Positions 1 to 6,893 of a stretch of 64,000 nt of DNA are shown here, in pieces. This DNA is from Polaribacter sp. Its GTDB lineage: Bacteria > Bacteroidota > Bacteroidia > Flavobacteriales > Flavobacteriaceae. Each line of letters starts with the position of its first letter. Within the stretch, counting starts at the first letter, position 1. Location of the stretch: positions 1 through 64,000 of the forward strand of contig NZ_JAHEHX010000003.1 in assembly GCF_024639685.1 (NCBI RefSeq), given 5' to 3'. The position numbers were made by a program, and so were the translations under genes. The notes below the pieces were generated by a model that worked only from the letters and a program-made list of their open reading frames with translations, was not told where the DNA came from and did no database searches.

Positions 1-33
1 CAAAGTCCTGAAGATCCTGGAACTGGGTTTTAA
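1..33 (+). CDS. 3' end of an unidentified gene (partial)
   Basis: An open frame enters from the left edge and stops at TAA 31-33, ending in ...SPEDPGTGF. A strong terminator at 60-99 follows, which supports a gene ending here on the plus strand. A second frame is open to a stop at about 46, so the reading frame is not certain. Too little is visible to name a product. Confidence 0.35.
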   Translation, partial: QSPEDPGTGF

Positions 34-59
34 ATCCATAAATTAAAAAATATTCTTTT

Positions 60-99
60 AGAAAGTCAGATGCTATAGCATCTGGCTTTCTTTTTTTTA
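60..99 (+). terminator. Rho-independent terminator
   Basis: A 14-bp stem (AGAAAGTCAGATGC with GCATCTGGCTTTCT, one U-G wobble) and a TATA loop are followed by a run of T. It ends the gene entering from the left edge. Confidence 0.85.
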
Positions 100-241
100 T
101 GAATAAACTATATATTGGTTACCAAGATGGAATTAATATTAGTCTACAATAGGCATATCTTCCTCCTTCAATTAAGCTATTTCTAATCCTCTTAAATAGG
201 TTAAACTTACATTTATTATATTTGAGTAAACTAAATTGACT

Positions 242-705
242 ATGAAAAAACTACTTCTTCTTTCCGCTTTATTAATCTTTGCTTGTTCAAGTGATGATAA
301 TGCTGTTAAGAGTAATACTTCAACTAATCCATCTAGAAGATAAGAATACCTCATAAGGTTGAAAAAGTAATTTCACCAGCAGCATTAATATTATCATCAA
401 TAACTGAAATTATTGAAGTTGTTGAAAATGAGGAAGAAATTGAAGAAACAGTCATTGAATCAACTGAAATCGATGAGGAAGAAACAGATGAAAACACCCC
501 TGAATCTAAAAATATTCAACTTGCAATTATTACTGATCCAAATGGAACAACTAATGTTCGATCAGGAATGGGAACTAATAATCCGGTCATTTATAAATTG
601 AAAACAAACATCCATTCCTCTCTAGTTTTTTTACTGTATACGGTGTTTTGTAGAAAATCTACTTTACATACTTTACAATGTTTATTTTTTTGTTTCATAT
701 ATTAA
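242..705 (+). pseudogene. Frameshifted lipoprotein with bacterial SH3 domain
   Basis: The reading frame from ATG 242 encodes a lipoprotein signal peptide (hydrophobic core, then the lipobox-like FACSSDD) but stops at 341-343. A second frame opens at 337, just after a TAG, and continues with an acidic Glu/Thr-rich linker and then an SH3-like segment (DPNGTTNVRSGMGTNNPVIY) to about 600. After that the frame runs to a stop at 703-705 through sequence that no longer looks like an SH3 domain. The two frames overlap only at 337-343, so one small indel there would join them. The SH3 domain also seems cut short, so decay probably has two parts. SH3 domains of this type usually bind cell wall or protein. 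I infer a dead gene. A sequencing error could explain the frameshift but not the lost C-terminus. Confidence 0.6.
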
Positions 706-810
706 CTAAGCTCACCAGTAACTTAACTTTTAGAATACAATATAACCACTTTATAATTATTTTTTTATACGTCCCGAGCAGCCTCTCGAGCAACCCCAAA
801 AACCAAAAAA

Positions 811-843
811 CCCGTAAGTCATTGTTTATAAATGAGTTACGGG
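811..843. repeat. 13-bp inverted repeat (hairpin)
   Basis: CCCGTAAGTCATT and AATGAGTTACGGG form a stem with one mismatch around a short AT-rich loop. It lies just upstream of the direct repeat that resembles a tRNA 3' end. The hairpin does not follow a recognisable gene. Confidence 0.6.
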
Positions 844-863
844 ATAATTTTGTGGAGTCAAGA

Positions 864-965
864 GGAGTAAAATCGAACTATTTTAGGTCTGACTTAGGTG
901 CTTTTAGAAAAAATTATTCTTGGGAATAAAAAGTGGAGGCTGAGGGAGTAAAATCGAACTATTTT
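864..965. repeat. 21-bp direct repeat pair, possible old attachment site
   Basis: Identical 21-bp copies lie at 864-884 and 945-965, with further similarity upstream of each (GTGGAG...). Read on the minus strand, the second copy resembles the T-arm and acceptor 3' end of a tRNA (GTTCGA ... CTCCCTCAGCCTCCAC), although no full tRNA folds here. In Bacteroidota such sequences often mark integrase att sites. That origin is inference only. Confidence 0.4.
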
Positions 966-1066
966 GGGCAGGATTTAACTATTTTTAAATGAAAAATAAG
1001 TCAATTTTCTCCTAAATTTTCAAAAAAAATTAGGATTTGATTCGAAAACAGGTCAATAGGGACAAC

Positions 1067-1107
1067 AAAAGCAACTAATTTTCGAAAGAAGCTTAGTTGC
1101 TTTTTTT
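1067..1107. terminator. Hairpin terminator, bidirectional but stronger on plus
   Basis: A 12-bp stem, AAAAGCAACTAA with TTAGTTGCTTTT, is followed on the plus strand by a T run. On the minus strand it ends with TTTTGTTG just after the stop of the LacI-type regulator gene. Confidence 0.7.
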
Positions 1108-1114
1108 ATGATCC

Positions 1115-2140
1115 CTATTTTCGTTTAGATGAAGCTCTCACAATAAGTTCTGCCTCCAGAATATTTTTCTTTAAAGTTTGGTTTAATTGATCTTGATCTT
1201 TGTACTCCAAAAATGTTTTAGCAGCTATTCTGCCAATTTCATAACTATGCTGATTTACACTTGTAATTTTAGGACTAACCATGTCTGTAAAGGGTTCATT
1301 TCCAAAACCTACCAAAGCAATATCATCAGGTATAGAAATATTTTGTTCTTTTAGAAGTTCTAATACTCCTAAAGCAGCATAATCTCCAGCAACATAAACA
1401 GCATCTGGTCTGTCTTCAAGATTTAATAAATCTTGCATTTTTAATCTACCATCTTCTTTGGATAAATTGCTTTCTATAAGCAATTCTTCATCTAATGGTA
1501 GATTATGCTTTTTTAAAGCATCTATATATCCTCTAATTCTGTTATTATAAATTCTGGTTCTTTTAAAACCACCAATATGGGCAATTCTTTTACAACCTTG
1601 TTCTACTAAATGATCTACAATAATGTGACTGCTGTTATAATCATCAATTCCTATATAATCTACATTTAAGTCGTTTTCACCTCTATCAAAAGTTATTAAA
1701 GGTATGCCAGCTGCCTTAATTTTTTCATAATGAGCTAAATCAACAGTTTCATTGGCCATAGATGCAATAATGCCATCCACTTGTGTAAAAAGTAAAGCAT
1801 CTATATTAGCACATTCTTTTTTGTAAGATTCGTTAGATTGCGTAATTATTATATTATAACCTTCTGTATTCAGGCCTTCTTCTATATTATGAATTACAGA
1901 TGAGAAGAAATTACTATTCGTTTTTGGCACAATAACTCCAATAAGTTTGCTTTTTCCACTTCGTAAAGCACTTGCTAAATGATTGGGCTGATAATTTAAA
2001 TTTTCAGCAACTTGTCTTACAGCTTTCTTAGTTTTTTCGCTAATTCTGCTATCATTATGCAATGCTTTAGAGACTGCAGCAGTTGAGATATTTAAGACAT
2101 TTGCAATATCTTTTATGGTAGTTTTGTTTTTTTTCGCCAA
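1115..2140 (-). CDS. LacI-family transcriptional regulator
   Basis: This 341-residue protein has the full LacI/PurR layout. An N-terminal helix-turn-helix (about residues 8-30: TIKDIANVLNISTAAVSKAL) is followed by the hinge region (NYQPNHLASALRSGKSKLIGV) and a periplasmic-binding-like sugar domain to the C-terminus (EALVGFGNEP-type motifs, here DIALVGFGNEPF). It is divergent from KDG kinase and KDPG aldolase across a 141-bp gap holding two palindromic sites of LacI type. I therefore infer that it represses this pair, probably released by KDG, KDPG or a related sugar acid. The palindrome next to its own start suggests autoregulation. The exact effector cannot be read from sequence. Confidence 0.9.
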   Translation of the reverse strand: MAKKNKTTIKDIANVLNISTAAVSKALHNDSRISEKTKKAVRQVAENLNYQPNHLASALRSGKSKLIGVIVPKTNSNFFSSVIHNIEEGLNTEGYNIIITQSNESYKKECANIDALLFTQVDGIIASMANETVDLAHYEKIKAAGIPLITFDRGENDLNVDYIGIDDYNSSHIIVDHLVEQGCKRIAHIGGFKRTRIYNNRIRGYIDALKKHNLPLDEELLIESNLSKEDGRLKMQDLLNLEDRPDAVYVAGDYAALGVLELLKEQNISIPDDIALVGFGNEPFTDMVSPKITSVNQHSYEIGRIAAKTFLEYKDQDQLNQTLKKNILEAELIVRASSKRK

Positions 2141-2156
2141 ATTTATATATATTTGC

Positions 2157-2168
2157 TTAATCGTTTAA
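2157..2168. promoter_or_regulatory. LacI-type operator near the regulator start
   Basis: TTAATCGTTTAA differs by one base from the palindrome TTAAACGTTTAA and lies 17 bp upstream of the regulator's ATG. It probably mediates autoregulation. Confidence 0.5.
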
Positions 2169-2243
2169 ACAAAAGTACGGTTTGAAAGGTTAGAATCAAA
2201 ACAAATTGTAAAATATAGGTTTTGATTTTATTTTGACACATTG

Positions 2244-2257
2244 GTTAAACGTTTAAC
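2244..2257. promoter_or_regulatory. LacI-type operator of kdgK
   Basis: GTTAAACGTTTAAC is a perfect 14-bp palindrome with the central CG typical of LacI/GalR operators. It lies 24 bp upstream of the kdgK ATG. It also sits between a TTG at 2233-2235 and a TAAATTTA at 2258-2265, which could be the -33 and -7 boxes, so a bound repressor would block the promoter. Confidence 0.7.
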
Positions 2258-2281
2258 TAAATTTAAATTTTATAATATTAC

Positions 2282-3328
2282 ATGGGAAAAGTAGTAACAT
2301 TTGGAGAAATCATGTTAAGATTAGCTCCACAAGGATTTTTAAGATTTTCACAAGCAAATAACTTTGATGTAGTTTATGGTGGAGGAGAATCTAATGTAGC
2401 AGTTTCATTAGCTAACTATGGTGTTGATGTAGATTTTGTAACACGTTTACCAAAAAATGACATTGGTGAGTGTGCAATGATGGAAATGAGAAAACGTGGA
2501 GTTGGAGTAGATAAAATTGTTTATGGTGGAGATCGTTTAGGAATTTATTTCTTAGAAACAGGAGCTGTATCTAGAGGTTCTAAAGTAGTTTACGATAGAG
2601 CACATTCTGCAATTTCAGAAATTGAATCTGGAATGATAGATTGGGATAGCGTTTTTGAAGGTGTAGAATGGTTTCATTGGACAGGTATTACACCTGCAAT
2701 TTCTCAAGGAGCAGCAGATGTTTGTTTAGAAGCAGTAAAAGCAGCAAGCGCCAAAGGAGTTACTATTTCTACAGATTTAAACTATAGAGCAAAATTATGG
2801 ACGTATTGTGATGATGCTCATAGAGAAAAAATCATGACAGAAATTACTTCTTATTGTGACATTATATTAGGTAATGAAGAAGATGCCGAAAAGCATTTTG
2901 GAATTCATCCAGAAGGTCTAGACGTTCATAAACATGGTCATGATGTAAAAGCAGAAGCTTTCTTATCTGTTTGTAAACAAATGATGGAAAAGTTTCCAAG
3001 AGCTAAAAAAGTAATTACAACATTAAGAGGTTCTATTTCTGCTTCTCACAATACATGGGCTGGAGTTTTATATGATGGTTCTAAAATGTACGAAACTCGT
3101 CAGTATCAAATTACAGATATCGTAGATAGAGTTGGTGGAGGAGATTCATTTATGGGAGGTTTAATCTACGGATTATTAAAGTACCCAGAAGATGATCAAA
3201 ATGCATTAGACTTTGCAGTTGCAGCTTCATGCTTAAAACATACAATTAAAGGAGATGCTAACCTAGTTACAGTCTCTGAAGTAGAAAAATTAATGGGAGG
3301 AGATGCTTCTGGTAGAGTAGCAAGATAA
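2282..3328 (+). CDS. kdgK: 2-dehydro-3-deoxygluconokinase (KDG kinase, PfkB family)
   Basis: This 348-residue sugar kinase phosphorylates 2-keto-3-deoxygluconate to KDPG with ATP in the cytoplasm. The N-terminus has the PfkB opening (VVTFGEIMLRLAP) and the YGGGESNVAVSLANYG substrate region. The C-terminal PfkB signature VGGGDSFMGG carries the catalytic base at Asp288. KDPG aldolase starts 12 bp downstream, so the two enzymes convert KDG to pyruvate and glyceraldehyde-3-phosphate. In marine flavobacteria this pair commonly finishes alginate or pectin breakdown, but no lyase or uronate dehydrogenase gene is in this window. The upstream operator indicates control by the adjacent LacI-type regulator. 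Confidence 0.92.
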   Translation: MGKVVTFGEIMLRLAPQGFLRFSQANNFDVVYGGGESNVAVSLANYGVDVDFVTRLPKNDIGECAMMEMRKRGVGVDKIVYGGDRLGIYFLETGAVSRGSKVVYDRAHSAISEIESGMIDWDSVFEGVEWFHWTGITPAISQGAADVCLEAVKAASAKGVTISTDLNYRAKLWTYCDDAHREKIMTEITSYCDIILGNEEDAEKHFGIHPEGLDVHKHGHDVKAEAFLSVCKQMMEKFPRAKKVITTLRGSISASHNTWAGVLYDGSKMYETRQYQITDIVDRVGGGDSFMGGLIYGLLKYPEDDQNALDFAVAASCLKHTIKGDANLVTVSEVEKLMGGDASGRVAR

Positions 3329-3340
3329 AACCAAGAAATT

Positions 3341-4009
3341 ATGGCACAATATTCAAGATTAGAAGTAGCACAAGTAATGAAAGATACAGGTTTAGTGCCT
3401 TTATTTTTTAATAGTGATATAGAAGTAAGTAAGAAGGTTTTAAAAGCTTGTTATGATGGTGGTGCAAGATTATTAGAATTTACAGCACGTGGTGATTTTG
3501 CTTTAGAAGTTTTTACAGCATTAACAAAATATGCCATTGCAGAATTACCAGGTATGATTATGGGTGTTGGTTCTGTAACAGATGCAGCAGCAGCTTCTTT
3601 ATACATGCAAAATGGTGCAAATTTTATTGTAACTCCAGTTTTAAGAGAAGATATTGCTTTGGTTTGTAATAGAAGAAAAGTACTATGGTCTCCAGGTTGT
3701 GGTTCTTTAACAGAAATTGCAAGAGCAGAAGAATTAGGGTGTGAAATCGTAAAGTTATTTCCAGGTGGAATTTACGGTCCAGATTTCGTTAAAGCAATAA
3801 AAGGACCTTGTCAATGGACGAGCATTATGCCAACAGGTGGTGTATCTCCAACAAGAGAAAATTTAGAAGGATGGTTCAATGCAGGTGTTACTTGTGTTGG
3901 AATGGGATCAAAATTAATAGCCAAAGATGCTAATGGTAATTTTGATTTAGATAAAATTGAAAATATGACAAAGCAAGCCTTAGATATTATTAAAGATTTA
4001 AGGAGCTAG
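3341..4009 (+). CDS. eda: KHG/KDPG aldolase (bifunctional 4-hydroxy-2-oxoglutarate/KDPG aldolase)
   Basis: This 222-residue class I aldolase cleaves KDPG into pyruvate and glyceraldehyde-3-phosphate, the last step of the Entner-Doudoroff route. The Schiff-base lysine is Lys138 in EIVKLFPGG. The phosphate-binding MPTGGV follows near residues 165-170, and the N-terminal LEFTARGD motif contains the conserved Glu-Arg pair (family LEITLRT). It is the second gene of the kdgK operon and is closed by a terminator at 4036-4066. Confidence 0.93.
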   Translation: MAQYSRLEVAQVMKDTGLVPLFFNSDIEVSKKVLKACYDGGARLLEFTARGDFALEVFTALTKYAIAELPGMIMGVGSVTDAAAASLYMQNGANFIVTPVLREDIALVCNRRKVLWSPGCGSLTEIARAEELGCEIVKLFPGGIYGPDFVKAIKGPCQWTSIMPTGGVSPTRENLEGWFNAGVTCVGMGSKLIAKDANGNFDLDKIENMTKQALDIIKDLRS

Positions 4010-4035
4010 TCAGTTATTTGATTATTTAAAACGCG

Positions 4036-4066
4036 AAAAACTCCAACTTTTAAGTTGGAGTTTTTT
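4036..4066 (+). terminator. Terminator after kdgK-eda
   Basis: AAAACTCCAACTT and AAGTTGGAGTTTT form a long perfect stem followed by T residues, 27 bp after the eda stop. Confidence 0.9.
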
Positions 4067-4106
4067 ATTGTTTCTTTTTTGGAATGTTATCAAATAAAGA
4101 ATTATT

Positions 4107-4142
4107 AAAATGGATTGTAAGGAAACTGCAATCCATTTTTTA
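4107..4142 (+). terminator. Second hairpin with T run, just upstream of the repair cluster
   Basis: AAAATGGATTG pairs with CAATCCATTTT and is followed by T residues. It ends only about 20 bp before the TTG start of the exonuclease gene. It could be a back-up terminator for eda, or it could lie in the leader of the repair genes and attenuate them. Confidence 0.65.
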
Positions 4143-4162
4143 TCTTTACTAAAATCTACATT

Positions 4163-5182
4163 TTGAAGTTTATAAAATTCACAAAAAAAGGCATTTATTG
4201 CATTCCAGGTAAATTCTACTTAGATCCATGGTTTCCTGTAGATTATGCTATTATTTCTCACGGTCATGCAGATCATGCAAGATGGGGTAACAAGTATTAT
4301 TTATGTCATAATGATTCTAAAGCGATATTAAAACATAGAATTGGCCAAGATATTTCTATAGAAAGTATGGGTTATAATGAGCCTAAAATGATAAATGGAG
4401 TTCAAGTTTCTTTTTATCCTGCAGGTCATATTATTGGTTCTGCACAAATACGTTTAGAATATAAAGGATATGTAATAGTTTTTTCTGGTGATTATAAAAC
4501 GCAACCCGATTTTATTTCAGTGCCTTTTGAGCCAGTAAAATGTAACGAATTTATTACTGAAAGTACGTTTGGTTTGCCTGTTTATAAATGGAAAAGCGAA
4601 CTAGATTTACAAGCTGAACTTCAAAATTGGGTATTACAAAATCAACAAAATAACAGAACCAGTGTTTTTTTAGGGTATAGTTTGGGTAAAGCTCAAAGAA
4701 TTATGAAATTGGTAGAAGGAGTTGATGATGTTTATGTACACTCAGCAATCAATAATTTTAATAAAACTATCTCAGGTTCAGGTATTACAATTCCAGAAAC
4801 AACTTTAATAAAACCGGATTTTGATAAAAAAAACATCCAAAATAAAATCGTAATTCTTCCACCAGCATTATTGGGTTCTAAATTATTAAAACGAATTCCA
4901 AATGCTGCAACTGCTATTTGTTCTGGTTGGATGCACATTCGTGGAAACAGAAGATGGAAAGGTGTAGATGCAGGTTTTGCTGTAAGTGATCATGCAGATT
5001 GGGATGGTTTATTAGAAGCTGTAAAAGCTACAGAAGCAGAAAAAGTATATGTAACTCATGGCTCACAAGCCGTGTTTTCTAAATATTTGAATGAAATTTG
5101 TATAGAAGCACATGAATTAAAAACAGAATATGGAGAAGATGAATTGGCAAAGCAAGACATTTTAAAAACTGAAACTGCTTAG
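4163..5182 (+). CDS. Ligase-associated MBL-fold DNA exonuclease
   Basis: This 339-residue protein is a metallo-beta-lactamase/beta-CASP-type nuclease of the ligase-associated family. The metal site is SHGHADH (His33, His35, Asp37, His38). Further metal-binding motifs are PAGHIIGSAQ and FSGDYK, and SDHADWDGL with VTHGSQ lies near the C-terminus. The start is a TTG at 4163; no ATG fits better, because the family begins a few residues before the conserved YCIPGKFYLDPW. The ligase gene starts 2 bp after its stop, so they are co-transcribed. Members of this family sit with an ATP-dependent ligase, an Lhr-like helicase and a phosphoesterase in many bacteria and are thought to act in DNA end processing. 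Confidence 0.88.
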   Translation: MKFIKFTKKGIYCIPGKFYLDPWFPVDYAIISHGHADHARWGNKYYLCHNDSKAILKHRIGQDISIESMGYNEPKMINGVQVSFYPAGHIIGSAQIRLEYKGYVIVFSGDYKTQPDFISVPFEPVKCNEFITESTFGLPVYKWKSELDLQAELQNWVLQNQQNNRTSVFLGYSLGKAQRIMKLVEGVDDVYVHSAINNFNKTISGSGITIPETTLIKPDFDKKNIQNKIVILPPALLGSKLLKRIPNAATAICSGWMHIRGNRRWKGVDAGFAVSDHADWDGLLEAVKATEAEKVYVTHGSQAVFSKYLNEICIEAHELKTEYGEDELAKQDILKTETA

Positions 5183-5184
5183 TT

Positions 5185-6771
5185 ATGAAAGACTTTTCTA
5201 ATTTAATAAGTGCCATAGAAATCACGAATAAAACAAATGCTAAAATTGAAGCTTTAGTTAATTATTTTAAAACTGCTCCAGACAAAGATAAATTGTGGTT
5301 AATTGCATTATTTACAGGTAAAAGATCAAGCAGACCTGTAAAATCAAATTTAATGAAAGGTTGGGTGATGGAAATTACGCAACTTCCTGAATGGCTTTTT
5401 TTAGAAAGCTATTCTTCTGTGGGTGATTTAGGTGAAACCATTGCTTTGCTTTTACCAAATCCTGAAAATAAAATTGAAAAACCACTGAATGTTTGGATTG
5501 ATGAACTCATCAATCTAAAATCAGAAACAGACGAAGAAAAGAAAGCATATGTTTTAAATGCTTGGAATGGTTTAAAAGCTCAAGAGCGTTTAATTTTTAA
5601 TAAACTAATTGGTGGTAGTTTCAGAATTGGAGTTTCTAAAAAAACACTAGTAAATGCATTAGAAAAATTATCAGGTATAGATGCCAATCAATTAATGCAC
5701 AGTATTATTGGTAATTGGACCCCAGACACCATCACTTTTGATGAATTGTTGAGTGGAGAACACATTAATTACGACAATTCTAAACCTTATCCCTTCTGCT
5801 TGGCTTATGCTTTAGAAAAAGATTTAGAAGATTTGGGTAATGAAAATGATTGGCAAGTAGAATACAAATGGGATGGAATTCGTGGTCAAATCATTAAAAG
5901 AGAAGATGAGGTTTTTATTTGGTCTAGAGGAGAAGAATTAGTTACACAGCAATTCCCAGAAATTGTAGAAGCAGTCTCTCAATTGCAAGGAAGTTTTGTA
6001 ATTGATGGAGAAATTTTAGCCATAAAAGACAGTACAGTATTGCTTTTTAATGATTTACAAAAACGTTTAAATCGTAAAAATGTAACTAAAAAATTACTAG
6101 AAGAAGTACCTGTTGGTTTGTATATTTATGATATTTTAGAAATTGATGGCATAGATTTACGTGAAAAGTCTATGGCTGTTAGGCGTTTAAAATTAGAAAC
6201 CTTATTTAAACAGAATAAAAGTGATATGCTTAAATTGTCTGAGGTTATCAACTTTAAGAGTTGGAACGAATTAGATGATTTAAGAAATGCTGCCAGAAGT
6301 TTCAATTCTGAAGGGTTAATGCTAAAAAAGAAATCTTCCATATATCATGTAGGTCGTAAAAAAGGTGATTGGTGGAAATGGAAAGTAGATCCTTTAACTA
6401 TAGATGCTGTAATGATTTATGCTCAAAAAGGTAGTGGAAGAAGAAGTTCTAAATACACAGATTATACGTTTGCAGTTCAAAATGATGACAATTTAGTAAC
6501 TGTTGCCAAAGCATATTCAGGTCTAACAGATAAAGAAATTACTGAAATTTCTAGATGGGTAAATAAAAACGCCATCGAAAAATTTGGGCCAGTAAGAACA
6601 GTAAAGCCAGAATTGGTTTTTGAAATTGCTTTTGAAGGTATTGCCTACAGTAAACGTCATAAAAGTGGAGTTGCCTTACGTTTTCCTAGAATGAAACGTT
6701 GGCGAAAAGATAAAACATTAAAAGATATTGATACTATACAAACCGTAAAAGCATTAATTGAAGTAAACTAA
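5185..6771 (+). CDS. ATP-dependent DNA ligase (ligase-associated repair cluster type)
   Basis: This 528-residue enzyme seals nicks in duplex DNA using ATP. The nucleotidyltransferase motif I is EYKWDGIRGQ, with the AMP-accepting lysine at Lys228. Motif III-like (FVIDGEIL), motif IV (SEGLMLKKKSS) and motif V (WWKWK) follow, and an OB-fold occupies the last 120 residues. The N-terminal 200 residues match the DNA-binding domain of LigB/archaeal-like ATP ligases (GSFRIGVSKKTLVNAL). It is distinct from the NAD-dependent replicative LigA, which is not in this window. It lies between its partner exonuclease and helicase genes. Confidence 0.92.
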   Translation: MKDFSNLISAIEITNKTNAKIEALVNYFKTAPDKDKLWLIALFTGKRSSRPVKSNLMKGWVMEITQLPEWLFLESYSSVGDLGETIALLLPNPENKIEKPLNVWIDELINLKSETDEEKKAYVLNAWNGLKAQERLIFNKLIGGSFRIGVSKKTLVNALEKLSGIDANQLMHSIIGNWTPDTITFDELLSGEHINYDNSKPYPFCLAYALEKDLEDLGNENDWQVEYKWDGIRGQIIKREDEVFIWSRGEELVTQQFPEIVEAVSQLQGSFVIDGEILAIKDSTVLLFNDLQKRLNRKNVTKKLLEEVPVGLYIYDILEIDGIDLREKSMAVRRLKLETLFKQNKSDMLKLSEVINFKSWNELDDLRNAARSFNSEGLMLKKKSSIYHVGRKKGDWWKWKVDPLTIDAVMIYAQKGSGRRSSKYTDYTFAVQNDDNLVTVAKAYSGLTDKEITEISRWVNKNAIEKFGPVRTVKPELVFEIAFEGIAYSKRHKSGVALRFPRMKRWRKDKTLKDIDTIQTVKALIEVN

Positions 6772-6812
6772 ACTGCATATGAGAATCAATAGAAATGATA
6801 GAAAATAGCAGA

Positions 6813-6862
6813 AATGTCAGTTCAAGTGATTTTCTGACAAAGGAAGAAAATTGTATCGAGAA
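6813..6862 (+). repeat. Dispersed intergenic repeat, copy A
   Basis: The segment from AATGTCAGTTCAAGTGATT to TTGTATCGAGAA matches, with a few changes, the minus strand of 60111-60158. The TGTCAG...CTGACA part can also fold into a 6-bp stem. It lies between the ligase and helicase genes, so it would be present in the operon mRNA. Confidence 0.7.
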
Positions 6863-6893
6863 TATAATAAACACAAAAAACTAAAAACCAAAC

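Larger units (their letters stand above)
344..1114. other. Gene-poor decayed region
   Basis: Apart from the SH3 remnant, this stretch contains no convincing gene. The 83-codon open frame at 678-929 is a low-complexity translation with no recognisable domain. The region holds a hairpin (811-843), a 21-bp direct repeat (864-884 and 945-965) and a terminator-like hairpin (1067-1107). It looks like eroded accessory DNA. Confidence 0.5.

Noticed and set aside
413..601. 62-codon open frame in the SH3 remnant
   Set aside because: It is in another frame from the recognisable SH3 segment, so it is a shadow.
678..929. 83-codon open frame on the plus strand
   Set aside because: Its translation is low in complexity, has no recognisable domain, and spans the hairpin and first direct repeat; it looks like a chance frame.
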